Program-made: the position numbers and the translations under genes
Shown: positions 7,868 through 14,298 of the stretch, in pieces
How positions within the stretch are numbered: the first letter of the stretch is position 1
Layout: each line of letters opens with the position of its first letter
Notes under the pieces: model-generated
Seen by the model: only the letters and a program-made list of their open reading frames with translations
What the model was told of the DNA's origin: nothing
The model's database searches: none
Assembly: GCA_031555955.1 (NCBI GenBank)
Contig: JAVBTY010000081.1
Location: forward strand, 1 to 19,669
Direction: 5' to 3'
Origin: Azoarcus sp031555955
GTDB taxonomy: Bacteria > Pseudomonadota > Gammaproteobacteria > Burkholderiales > Rhodocyclaceae
DNA: 19,669 nt

Positions 7868-8484
7868 TGCGGAACCTCCAGACCGCGCTGCACCGCCGGG
7901 CGGGCGGCGATCATGTCGTGCCAGCGCTTCACCGCAGGATAGCGGGCAAGGTCGATGTTCTGCCATTCGTGGCGGGCCACCCACGGGAAAGTGGCGATAT
8001 CGGCGATTGAGTACGCACTGCCGGCCAGCCAGTCCCGCCCGCGCAGGCGCTGGTCCAGCACGTCGTAAATCCGCGCCGCCTCTTTCGTATAGCGTTCGAT
8101 GGCGTAAGGAACGCGCTCGGGTGCGAAACGCAGAAAATGATGCGCCTGTCCCAGCATCGGCCCCACGCTGGCCATCTGGAACATCAGCCATTGCAGGGCT
8201 TCGTAGCGTTCATGCGGATCATCCGGCAGCAGACGCCCCGCTTTTTCCGCGAGATAGATCAGGATCGCGCCGGATTCGCTCAGGGTTACCGGCCTGCCGC
8301 CGGGGCCGTCGCTGTCGGTCAGCACCGGAATCTTGCTGTTGGGGTTGAGCGCGAGGAATTCCGCGCCGAACTGCCCGTTCTGGGTAATATCGACCGCGCG
8401 CACTCCGTATTCGAACCCGAGCTCTTCGAGCGCAATGGAGATCTTGTATCCGTTGGGGGTGCCCCAGGTGTATAGCGTGATCAT
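7864..8484 (-). CDS. yfcG: Glutathione S-transferase-like disulfide-bond oxidoreductase (YfcG/YghU type)
   Basis: The 206-residue protein has an N-terminal thioredoxin-like domain starting MITLYTWGTPNGYKISIALE. The TPN at residues 9-11 corresponds to Thr9/Asn11 of E. coli YfcG, which hold glutathione disulfide. NSKIPVL (49-55) and ESGAIL (70-75) are the usual glutathione-binding elements. The C-terminal helical domain contains GPMLGQAHHF and PYAIERY, both close to YfcG. By family it is a Nu-class GST with GSH-dependent disulfide reductase activity rather than classic conjugation. The ATG at 8484 gives the family N-terminus exactly. It is the first gene of a two-gene unit with the alpha/beta hydrolase. 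Confidence 0.92.
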   Translation of the reverse strand: MITLYTWGTPNGYKISIALEELGFEYGVRAVDITQNGQFGAEFLALNPNSKIPVLTDSDGPGGRPVTLSESGAILIYLAEKAGRLLPDDPHERYEALQWLMFQMASVGPMLGQAHHFLRFAPERVPYAIERYTKEAARIYDVLDQRLRGRDWLAGSAYSIADIATFPWVARHEWQNIDLARYPAVKRWHDMIAARPAVQRGLEVPQ

Positions 8485-8582
8485 GGTCGTGGATGCGCCT
8501 CTGTCCGTTCTGGCCGCAACGGCTTGCGAAAGCCGGAGCCGGGGAGGTTTAATCGGGGATTCCTGTTCTGCCGGGTAGCCCA

Positions 8583-8780
8583 ATGCTGAAATGGCTGGTG
8601 GTGATTGTACTGATGGTGGCCGTTACCGGGCTGATGCGCCCCGGCTCCAGCCGCCGTCCGCGCCCTGGGCGTCTGCCGGGCGATCTCGCATTCCGCTTTC
8701 GCGGGCGCGAATACCTTTTTCCGTTCGCCACGACTCTGCTGCTATCGGCCATTGCGTGGGGGATTCTGCGGCTGATCTGA
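8583..8780 (+). CDS. DUF2905 family small membrane protein
   Basis: This 65-residue protein has two membrane helices (residues about 2-18 and 47-64) around a short basic loop with GRLPGDLAFRFRGREYLFPF, the hallmark of DUF2905. Function is unknown across the family. The length is normal and the ATG at 8583 begins MLKWLVVIVLMV as in relatives. It is divergent from the GST gene (98 bp between starts). Downstream, 8781-8929 contains no gene; a GC-rich hairpin at 8849-8867 (7-bp stem) without a T-run is the only structure I see before the IS remnant. Confidence 0.85.
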   Translation: MLKWLVVIVLMVAVTGLMRPGSSRRPRPGRLPGDLAFRFRGREYLFPFATTLLLSAIAWGILRLI

Positions 8781-8929
8781 TCCGGCGCGGTGCGCAGTGC
8801 GTCACGGCCGGGCCAGATCATTCTGTGCTTCGTTCCACCCCCCCTGAGCGCCGCGATGCGCGCGGCGTGGATGCGCCCGGGGATGTTTTCCTGCTGAAAA
8901 ACCTTCAAAAACTTAAGTCTTCCTCAAGC

Positions 8930-9437
8930 TTGGCTGTCGCTTTCGTCATTGGCGTTTTTGCCCGCCGCATCGTCGGCTGGCGCGTCAGTCGTTCGATGCG
9001 TACCGATTTCGTGCTCGATGCCCTGGAGCAGGCGCTCTACGCCCGTCAACCCGAGTGAGATGCCAGCCTGATCCATCACTCGGATCGCGGGTCGCAATAC
9101 GTTTCCATCCGCTACACCGAGCGATTGGCCGAGGCCGACATTGAGCCTTCCGTCGGCAGCAAGGGCGATAGCTACGATAACGCCCTGGCCGAAACCATCA
9201 ACGGGTTGTACAGGGCCGAGCTGATCCATCGCCGGGCCCCATGGAAAACGGTGGAGTCGCTGGAGCTCGCCACCCTTGAGTGGTGGGTGACCTGGCTCAA
9301 CTATCAGCGGCTCCTTGAGCTCATCGGCTACATCCCGCCCGCCGAGGCTGAGGATCTGTATTATTTGCAACTCGTCCAACAGGCCGAACCCGCCTGTACT
9401 TAAACTGCGGAGCCGCTACGAAACCCGGGGCGATTCA
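8930..9437 (+). mobile_element. Truncated IS3-family insertion sequence (right end only)
   Basis: The right half of an IS3-type element is present: the 3' part of orfB and, 17 nt after its stop, an end sequence GAAACCCGGGGCGATTCA (9420-9437). This resembles the terminal repeat of IS3-group elements whose ends read TGAACCGCCCCGGGTTTC. I find no matching left end, no orfA and no 5' part of orfB before 8930. The left boundary near 8930 is set by where transposase similarity begins, so it is approximate. Confidence 0.75.
8936..9403 (+). pseudogene. IS3-family transposase OrfB fragment with internal stop
   Basis: In one frame the DNA encodes VAFVIGVFARRIVGWRVSRS, then a TGA (9056-9058), then a segment with IHHSDRGSQYVSIRY and GDSYDNALAETINGLY, ending in IGYIPPAEAE and a TAA at 9403. 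This is the C-terminal part of a DDE integrase-type transposase. The second catalytic Asp (codon at 9083) and the Glu (codon at 9191) have exactly 35 residues between them, as in DD(35)E. The first Asp is missing with the 5' end. The usual VIDVFARR reads VIGVFARR. The TGA sits where family members usually have Arg, consistent with a CGA-to-TGA change. It cannot encode an active transposase. Confidence 0.85.
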
Positions 9438-9527
9438 ACAGCTATGGGCTGCCAGCGCCTAGGCGGTGGGTTGCGCCGTCTGTTTACGCTCGTCGGTAAA
9501 ACCGGTGAAAGTGGTGTGCGACGGTGA

Positions 9528-9552
9528 CCCCGCTGGCGCGGGGGCCGTTTTT
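9528..9552 (+). terminator. Rho-independent terminator, plus orientation
   Basis: A stem CCCCGC/GCGGGG (9528-9533 with 9538-9543) and loop TGGC are followed by GGCCG and TTTTT (9548-9552). The T-run orients it to the plus strand, where the only upstream sequence is the IS remnant. It abuts the stop of the minus-strand reductase gene at 9552. Confidence 0.6.
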
Positions 9553-10871
9553 CATCGCATTTCAAACGCTTCCTGATGAAAGCGGAACCGCCCGCGCCAC
9601 CGGGCGCGCAGATCCTGTTTCAGCTTTTCCGCGAATCCCTGCGGGCCGCAGAACCAGATTTCAGCGGCGCGGGCATCGCTCCTGCCGTCCGCGAGGCTGG
9701 CGATGTCGAGCAGGTTGCCCTGGCGGTCGCCATGAACGTGCAGGCGGATGCCGGGCAGGCTGGCGCAGAGCGATGCCAGCCGGGCGGCGAAGGGGTCGCC
9801 GCTGCTGTCCCGCGTGCAGTAGTGCAGATCGGCGGCGGGCGCCTGCGCCGGGTTCTGCTGGAGTGATTCGAGCCAGGAGAGGAAGGGGGTGACGCCGATG
9901 CCGCCGGCGATCCAGATCTGCCGCGCGCCCGGATTGCGGCGGGAAAGCTCGAAGCAGCCATAAGGGCCTTCGAGGGTTATTTCCTGGCCGGGTTGCAGCC
10001 GGTTGATGAGCGCGCGGGTATGGTCGCCCAGCGCCTTGATCTGGAAGTCGACCGTGCGCCCGCTGCCGTCCGCGCTGGCGATAGTGAAAGGATGCGCGCC
10101 TTCGCGCGGATCGAAGGCGACGAAGGCGAACTGCCCCGCCTGGTGGCCGCGCCAGCCGCTGCCGGGCTGGCAGCGCACGGTGACGATATCAGCGGTGGGG
10201 TGTTCGATGGCGCTGATGCGGGCCTTGGTCTTGCGGGCGCGGCCGATGCCGCCGGTCAGCGCACGGATGCCGCCGTACGTGCCCGCGACGAGCAGCGGGG
10301 CGAGCAGCAGGCCCGCGGGGCCGGTCCACCAGCTGGCGGGCGCGAGCAGGATGGAATGGGCAACAAGCATCAGGTACAGCACCGGCATGACCTTGTGAAG
10401 CGTGCGCCATACGCGGTAGGGAATACGCTTCCACAGCGCCAGCACGATGAGCGGCAGCACGAGGTATATCGCCCATTCGCCCATGTCCTTGCCGAAGTGG
10501 CGCATCATTTCGGCCAGTCCTTCGAGGGGTTCTTTCGGCACGCGCCCCGCGCGGCCAATCAGCCCCTTGAGGAGATCGCCGGAAAGTTCAAACAGCCAGT
10601 GCAGGGCGGCGAAAATGCCCGCGAGGATGCCGGCCCATTTGTGGATGCGGTACATGCGGTCCAGGCCGCCCAGCGGCTTTTCGAGCCAGGCCGGGCGGGC
10701 CGCCAGAAACATGGCGAGCGACATCATGGCGATCGACAGCAGCCCGCTGAGGTAAATCACCTCGTGCCGTACGGTCCATGGCAGGCTGGCGCCGGTGGGG
10801 TCGGCAAGTAAAAAGCTTCCGCCCCAGGCGAGCGATACGAGCGCGGTAACGATGGCAAGCACGGTTTTCAT
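9552..10871 (-). CDS. Ferric-reductase-like flavocytochrome (heme b membrane domain plus FAD/NAD(P)H domain)
   Basis: The 439-residue protein has an N-terminal membrane domain of about six helices with two histidine pairs, His77/His91 and His159/His172, at the spacing that ligates hemes b in FRE/NOX proteins. A ferredoxin-reductase-type cytoplasmic half follows: the FAD motif HPFTIAS (260-266), the pyridine nucleotide loop AGGIGVTPFL (322-331), and WFCGPQGF near the C-terminus. It should move electrons from NAD(P)H through FAD to heme and across the inner membrane; the acceptor (ferric iron, oxygen or a periplasmic protein) is unknown. The ATG at 10871 has GGAGG 6 nt upstream. It starts 26 nt after the PepSY gene, so they form an operon. 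Confidence 0.9.
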   Translation of the reverse strand: MKTVLAIVTALVSLAWGGSFLLADPTGASLPWTVRHEVIYLSGLLSIAMMSLAMFLAARPAWLEKPLGGLDRMYRIHKWAGILAGIFAALHWLFELSGDLLKGLIGRAGRVPKEPLEGLAEMMRHFGKDMGEWAIYLVLPLIVLALWKRIPYRVWRTLHKVMPVLYLMLVAHSILLAPASWWTGPAGLLLAPLLVAGTYGGIRALTGGIGRARKTKARISAIEHPTADIVTVRCQPGSGWRGHQAGQFAFVAFDPREGAHPFTIASADGSGRTVDFQIKALGDHTRALINRLQPGQEITLEGPYGCFELSRRNPGARQIWIAGGIGVTPFLSWLESLQQNPAQAPAADLHYCTRDSSGDPFAARLASLCASLPGIRLHVHGDRQGNLLDIASLADGRSDARAAEIWFCGPQGFAEKLKQDLRARWRGRFRFHQEAFEMR

Positions 10872-10897
10872 GGCGGCCTCCGGTTGTTGGTGAGTGC

Positions 10898-11338
10898 TTA
10901 CTGCGCCGTCGGCGCAGCGGCGGGGCTGGCCGTGGAGGCGGATTGCGGCGGGTTGTCGCGGCAGGGCTGTCCGCCGCAGTCGCCGGACTTGCGCCAGCCG
11001 CCGGTGCGCCCGGCCTTTCCGTCTCCGCCACGGCGCTCGCCGCGCAGGCGCTGGTCGATCACTTCTCCGCTCTGCGGGTTCACATACAGTTTCACCCGCT
11101 GGCTATTACGGTCAGTTGCCTTCACTTCGTAGCGGCCATGATCGCGCTCGATTTCTTCCACGTTGCCATAACCGGCGGCTTCGAGCCTGTCGTGCAGCTG
11201 TGGGATCGGCATCCACTGGGGCGCGCCGCCATTGGCCGCGCGGTTATCCTGGGCGAAAGACGCCGTCGAAAAAACGCACGCGGCGAGCGCCGGAATGATC
11301 AGTGAAGCAAAAAGCGGGGTGTGGGGAAAGGCGCGCAT
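10898..11338 (-). CDS. PepSY-domain periplasmic protein
   Basis: This is a 146-residue exported protein. The signal peptide (MRAFPHTPLFASLIIPALAA, cleavage probably after ASFA) is followed by a single PepSY-type unit with the pattern LEAAGYGNVEEIERDHGRYEVKA split across residues about 50-75, then VKLYVNPQSGEVIDQR. The C-terminal 45 residues are glycine- and arginine-rich with a CGGQPC pair and look disordered. PepSY proteins are inhibitors or partners of periplasmic enzymes and redox proteins; here the partner may be the adjacent flavocytochrome (inference from the operon). The ATG at 11338 has AAGGAG 9 nt upstream. The 261 bp between this start and the next gene at 11600 hold no other gene I can support. 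Confidence 0.85.
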   Translation of the reverse strand: MRAFPHTPLFASLIIPALAACVFSTASFAQDNRAANGGAPQWMPIPQLHDRLEAAGYGNVEEIERDHGRYEVKATDRNSQRVKLYVNPQSGEVIDQRLRGERRGGDGKAGRTGGWRKSGDCGGQPCRDNPPQSASTASPAAAPTAQ

Positions 11339-11599
11339 GGTCTGGTTCTCCTTGAGATCATCGAAAACGGGTGAACTACCCGGTCCGGCCGCATGGAACC
11401 GCGTGGCGCGGAAGAGGCATGGGGAAGCCGGTGATCGCACTATGCCTGGGGGCGCTTGAACGCAGCCTGAGCCGGTGGTTCAGCCAGAATTCAGGTTCAG
11501 CACCACGGAGGCGGGGGAGAAAAACCGCGCGGGGTGGTCTGCTTGCAGGGCGGGGTGTTGCCGCCAACAATGCCGCTTTTGCCTTGCCCCACTATCCGC

Positions 11600-12037
11600 A
11601 TGCGTTTCCTCATTCTCGCCGCCATTCGCGCGTACCAGCGCTATCTCTCCCCATACAAGGGCTATTGCTGTGCGTATCGCACGCACACGGGGCGGCGAAG
11701 CTGCTCGGTGCTCGGGTTTCGCGCCGTGCGCCGTTATGGCGCGCTGCCTGGGCTCGCACTTCTGCGCCGTCGCATGCGCCTTTGCGGCGAGGTTTACAGA
11801 CGCTATGCGGAGCCGCTGCCCCGTATGCGCCCCCCGCACGGGCAGCGCGGAGAATGCGATCCCGGCTGCGATCTGCCCTGCGACGGCGGCTGCGACCTGC
11901 CGGACACCAAAAAATGCACCGCCAGCCCCGGCGACTGCCTGAACTGTGATTTTCCAGACTGGCGGCGGAAGAAGGAGCGGGGCCTGTCCATCCATATCCC
12001 GCCCCGTGCAAGAGGGCAGCGCGGGAAATCACGGTAA
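11600..12037 (+). CDS. yidD: YidD-like membrane protein insertion efficiency factor with cysteine-rich tail
   Basis: The 145-residue protein starts MRFLILAAIRAYQRYLSP, the amphipathic N-terminus of YidD (haemolytic domain), and continues with SCSVLGFRAVRRYGALPG, matching the C.e.a...hG...G core. YidD helps YidC insert inner-membrane proteins. Two things differ from the textbook form. The first cysteine region reads GYCCAYRTHTGRRSC instead of C+F.PTCS. There is also a roughly 60-residue extension with a CxxxCxxxCxxxC ladder (Cys 86, 90, 94, 98) and further Cys 106, 113 and 116, possibly a metal site. It is not beside rpmH, rnpA or yidC, where the canonical gene lives, so it may be a paralogue. 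The ATG at 11600 gives the family N-terminus. Confidence 0.78.
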   Translation: MRFLILAAIRAYQRYLSPYKGYCCAYRTHTGRRSCSVLGFRAVRRYGALPGLALLRRRMRLCGEVYRRYAEPLPRMRPPHGQRGECDPGCDLPCDGGCDLPDTKKCTASPGDCLNCDFPDWRRKKERGLSIHIPPRARGQRGKSR

Positions 12038-12060
12038 AGGACGGATTGCCGGTATCACAG

Positions 12061-12153
12061 CCGCGCGGACCGGTCCGGGATAATCCCCCCCGCTTTCCTT
12101 CCGCCGGAATCCATCTGCGCGTTATCGTTTCCGTTCGGTGCATTTTGCCGCCG
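12061..12153 (+). repeat. Direct repeat copy A
   Basis: This 93-bp sequence recurs at 12644-12734 in the same orientation, with about 10 mismatches and a 2-base C-run difference. It begins CCGCGCGGACCGGTCC (a palindrome inside) and includes the conserved core GCTTTCCTTCCGCCGGAATC. Between it and the tmRNA terminator (12154-12242) I see no gene. Confidence 0.85.
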
Positions 12154-12242
12154 CGTCGCCCTGCCTGAGCATCCCCCGGTTTGGGCGGGGCGGAATGATG
12201 GTTTTGGCTCTCGTGGCCCCGGCCATGGTGGCGTGAACGTAA

Positions 12243-12266
12243 CGGCGGGGACCGAAGTCCCCGCCG
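12243..12266 (-). terminator. Hairpin at the 3' end of the tmRNA transcript
   Basis: On the minus strand a perfect 10-bp stem CGGCGGGGAC/GTCCCCGCCG closes a TTCG tetraloop. It is followed by only a weak T-rich tail (TTACGTT). It marks either the transcription end or the 3' border of the coding piece of tmRNA. Confidence 0.6.
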
Positions 12267-12429
12267 GCTGTCTTTGATTACAAGGCTCCAGCAGCCCCGG
12301 CTAGCCGTTTTTTAGGCGGCGATAGCAAATTGCTCATCATTGGCAATTATGGATTTGCTTCATTAACGTCGATCGCCTGACGGGTTGCCTGCGCACCTTT
12401 GTCCGCCCTGTCGAAACCGGTACATCCCC
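12267..12429 (-). ncRNA. ssrA: tmRNA coding piece
   Basis: It starts with GGGGATGTACC at 12429, giving the 5' strand of the acceptor stem, then GGTTTCGACAGG, the D-arm-like segment found in tmRNAs. The tag frame follows. After the stop come GGCTAGCC and GGCTGCTGGAGCC, both able to fold, before the terminal hairpin. The 5' end would be made by RNase P as for a tRNA; the 3' end is placed only roughly. Confidence 0.85.
12312..12344 (-). other. tmRNA tag reading frame ANDEQFAIAA-stop
   Basis: The codons read GCC AAT GAT GAG CAA TTT, then GCT ATC GCC GCC TAA, giving Ala-Asn-Asp-Glu-Gln-Phe-Ala-Ile-Ala-Ala. Proteobacterial tags commonly begin ANDE and end ALAA, recognised by ClpXP/SspB and related proteases; here Ile replaces the usual Leu. 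The resume codon is GCC. Confidence 0.92.
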
Positions 12430-12458
12430 ACCAAAAAACACGCGGAAGCATGCGTTTG
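12430..12458 (-). other. Intervening segment of the tmRNA precursor
   Basis: Between the acceptor 3' end and the coding 5' end lie 29 nt that fold back (CCAAACGC against GCGTGTTTTTTGG), extending the acceptor stem as one continuous helix in the precursor. CC after the discriminator is encoded but the next base is C rather than A, so the CCA end probably needs the tRNA nucleotidyltransferase. The segment is expected to be excised. Confidence 0.75.
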
Positions 12459-12522
12459 GGTGGAGATGAGGGGAGTCGAACCCCTGTCCAGAACGCCTCC
12501 AGTTTGCCGGAGTTACAACCAT
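12459..12522 (-). ncRNA. ssrA: tmRNA acceptor piece
   Basis: It runs from the predicted transcription start near 12522 to the encoded CC at 12460-12459. It has a small hairpin (ACTCCGG CAAA CTGGAG), the T-arm with loop TTCGACT, the 3' acceptor strand CATCTCC and discriminator A. Its roughly 60-nt length fits acceptor pieces of known two-piece tmRNAs. Confidence 0.85.
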
Positions 12523-12528
12523 GCCCTG

Positions 12529-12557
12529 ATTATGGGGGGGGCTGTCCCGATTTTCAA
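12529..12557 (-). promoter_or_regulatory. Sigma70 promoter of the permuted tmRNA
   Basis: On the minus strand TTGAAA (12557-12552, 5 of 6 to consensus) is followed by 17 bp and CATAAT (12534-12529, 5 of 6). It ends about 7 nt before the start of the acceptor-piece structure, the expected place for the promoter of a permuted gene. The spacer contains a run of C residues. Confidence 0.8.
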
Positions 12558-12643
12558 GGGCATGCCGCGCTACCTGAAAAAGAGCGCGACACGCTTTGAG
12601 AATGGAGCATGGCTGTTCGCGTTTGCGCCTCTTCTGGCCGCAT

Positions 12644-12734
12644 CCGCGCGGACCGATCTGGGATAATCCCCCGCTTTCCTTCCGCCGGAATCCGCCTGTG
12701 CGCCATCGTTTCCGTTTGTTGCGTTTTGCCGCCG
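12644..12734 (+). repeat. Direct repeat copy B
   Basis: This 91-bp copy of the sequence at 12061-12153 lies in the same orientation, between the tmRNA promoter and the AmpG-like gene. The core GCTTTCCTTCCGCCGGAATC is unchanged, and the GGACCGGTCC palindrome of copy A is broken (GGACCGATCT). No frame in it looks coding. Confidence 0.85.
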
Positions 12735-12780
12735 GGCCGCGTTGCGACCGGGGTGAGGGGGTCATGGCGGGGCGAACCGC

Positions 12781-14295
12781 ATGACAGAGCGCGGGCGCGC
12801 CTGGCGGCTGTTCGCCATTCTGGTGTCGGGTTTCGCGTCCGGCCTGCCGCTGGCCCTGACCGGCCAGGCGATGCAGGCATGGCTGACGGTGGATGGCGTG
12901 GATCTGGCGACCATCGGTTTTTTCGGCCTTGTCGGCATTCCCTACACGTTCAAATTTCTGTGGGCGCCGCTGATGGACCGCTTCGAGCCGCCCTGGCTGG
13001 GCCGTCGGCGCGGCTGGCTGGTGCTGTGCCAGTTCGCGCTGGCGGGCGTGCTGTGGTGGATGGCGGGCCTCTCGCCCGCCGCAACACCCGGGCTGTTCGC
13101 CGCTGCCGCCCTGCTGGTGGCGTTTCTGTCGGCCTCGCAGGATGTGGTGGTCGATGCCTACCGTACCGATCTGCTGCCGGAGCAGGAACGCGGGCTCGGC
13201 GCGTCGGTGCATGTTTTCGCTTACCGCCTGGCGATGGTCCTGTCGGGCGGCATCGCGCTGATCTGGGCCGGGCAGTGGCAGTCGTGGCCGCGGGTGTACG
13301 GGACGATGGCGGCGATCCTGTGCGGCTGCGCGATGATTTCGCTGCTGGCGCTGCCGCGCGCGGCCGGGGCGCTGCGCCCGCCCGCATCCAGCGCGGGGCG
13401 GGAACTGGCGGGTTTCGCCGCCATGCTCGGCGGCGTGGCCGCGGGGTACGGGATCGCCCGCCAGGCGCTGATGCTGTGCGGGCTGTCGCCGGACGATGCG
13501 AACAGATGGGTCCAGCTGCTGTTCGTTCTCGCCGAAATCGCCGCTGCGCTGCCGTTGGCCTGGTGGGCGGCGCGCCGTGCCGGGTTTGAGACGCTGAACC
13601 GTTCGCTGGCGAGCTATTTCGCCCGGCGCGGCGCGGGCGCGTTTCTCGCGCTCATCATCCTCTACAAGCTCGGCGATGCGTTCGCGGGCAGCCTGACCAC
13701 GCCGTTCCTGATCAAGGGACTGGGCTTCGCGCAGGAGGAAGTGGGCATCGCCAACAAGCTCATTGGCATCTGGCTCACCATTCTTGGCGCGTTCATCGGC
13801 GGACTGCTCATGACGCGGCTGGCGCTGTACCGCTCGCTTCTGCTCTTCGGCGTGCTGCAGCTGGTTTCCAATGCGGGTTTTTACCTGCTGGCGCTGTCCG
13901 GCAAGGGCGCGTGGGGCGCGGCGCAGGTTCCGGCATTCGACTGGGGCATCGTCTCGCTCGCAGCGCCCGCGGCGCTGGACTGGCTGCTGCTGCTGGTGAT
14001 CGCGGGCGAGAACATCAGTGGGGGCATGGGCACGGTGGCATTCGTGGCGCTGCTGATGGCGCTGTGCAACCAGCGCTTCACCGCCACCCATTATGCGCTG
14101 CTGTCGGCCTTTGCAGCCGTGGGCCGTATTTACGTGAGCCCGCTTTCCGGTGTGCTGTCCGAAAGCATCGGCTGGCCCGCCTTTTTCCTGTTTTCCATCG
14201 TTGCCGCCGTGCCCGGCGTGCTCATGGTGTGGATCATGCGCAACGCACTGGGCCGTCTGGGCCGCCCGCTGCCGGGCGCGGTGGCGGAGGACTGA
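12781..14295 (+). CDS. ampG: AmpG-like muropeptide permease (MFS)
   Basis: The 504-residue inner-membrane protein has at least 12 hydrophobic segments. AmpG-type features are visible: GFASGLPLALTGQAMQAWL at the start of helix 1, GIPYTFKFLWAPLMDRFEPP, then ASQDVVVDAYRTDLLPEQERGLG. AmpG imports anhydro-muropeptides for cell-wall recycling and so influences beta-lactamase induction in species that have AmpR. The second half (FATHYAL-like NQRFTATHYALLSAFAAVGR) also fits. The ATG at 12781 overlaps the stop of a tiny upstream frame (ATG at 12764, six codons, with its own strong ribosome site GAGGGGG), which could couple or modulate translation. The SMUG1-like gene follows within 4 nt. Confidence 0.9.
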   Translation: MTERGRAWRLFAILVSGFASGLPLALTGQAMQAWLTVDGVDLATIGFFGLVGIPYTFKFLWAPLMDRFEPPWLGRRRGWLVLCQFALAGVLWWMAGLSPAATPGLFAAAALLVAFLSASQDVVVDAYRTDLLPEQERGLGASVHVFAYRLAMVLSGGIALIWAGQWQSWPRVYGTMAAILCGCAMISLLALPRAAGALRPPASSAGRELAGFAAMLGGVAAGYGIARQALMLCGLSPDDANRWVQLLFVLAEIAAALPLAWWAARRAGFETLNRSLASYFARRGAGAFLALIILYKLGDAFAGSLTTPFLIKGLGFAQEEVGIANKLIGIWLTILGAFIGGLLMTRLALYRSLLLFGVLQLVSNAGFYLLALSGKGAWGAAQVPAFDWGIVSLAAPAALDWLLLLVIAGENISGGMGTVAFVALLMALCNQRFTATHYALLSAFAAVGRIYVSPLSGVLSESIGWPAFFLFSIVAAVPGVLMVWIMRNALGRLGRPLPGAVAED

Positions 14296-14298
14296 ACG

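Larger units (their letters stand above)
12243..12522 (-). ncRNA. ssrA: Permuted two-piece tmRNA gene (beta-type ssrA)
   Basis: tmRNA rescues stalled ribosomes by acting first as tRNA-Ala and then as mRNA for a degradation tag. Here the 3' tRNA half lies upstream of the 5' half. On the minus strand the order is promoter, acceptor piece (to about 12459), intervening hairpin (12458-12430), coding piece (12429 downward), and a UUCG hairpin. The acceptor stem is rebuilt between pieces: GGGGATG at 12429-12423 pairs with CATCTCC at 12468-12462 (six Watson-Crick pairs and one G-U), leaving discriminator A at 12461. The T-arm (12485-12469, loop TTCGACT) and the tmRNA 5' signature GGTTTCGAC are intact. 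The tag frame encodes ANDEQFAIAA. No linear tmRNA can be drawn, since the tag lies downstream of the CCA end. Exact mature ends are not known. Confidence 0.93.

Noticed and set aside
12461..12522. A stand-alone tRNA on the minus strand, suggested by the T-arm and acceptor 3' strand
   Set aside because: No matching 5' acceptor strand, D-arm or anticodon arm lies upstream; the matching GGGGATG lies downstream at 12429 and is followed by a tag frame, so it is the acceptor piece of a permuted tmRNA.
12061..12734. attL/attR borders of a genomic island at ssrA
   Set aside because: The repeats do not overlap the tmRNA ends, no integrase or island cargo lies between them, and the interval is only the ssrA gene itself.
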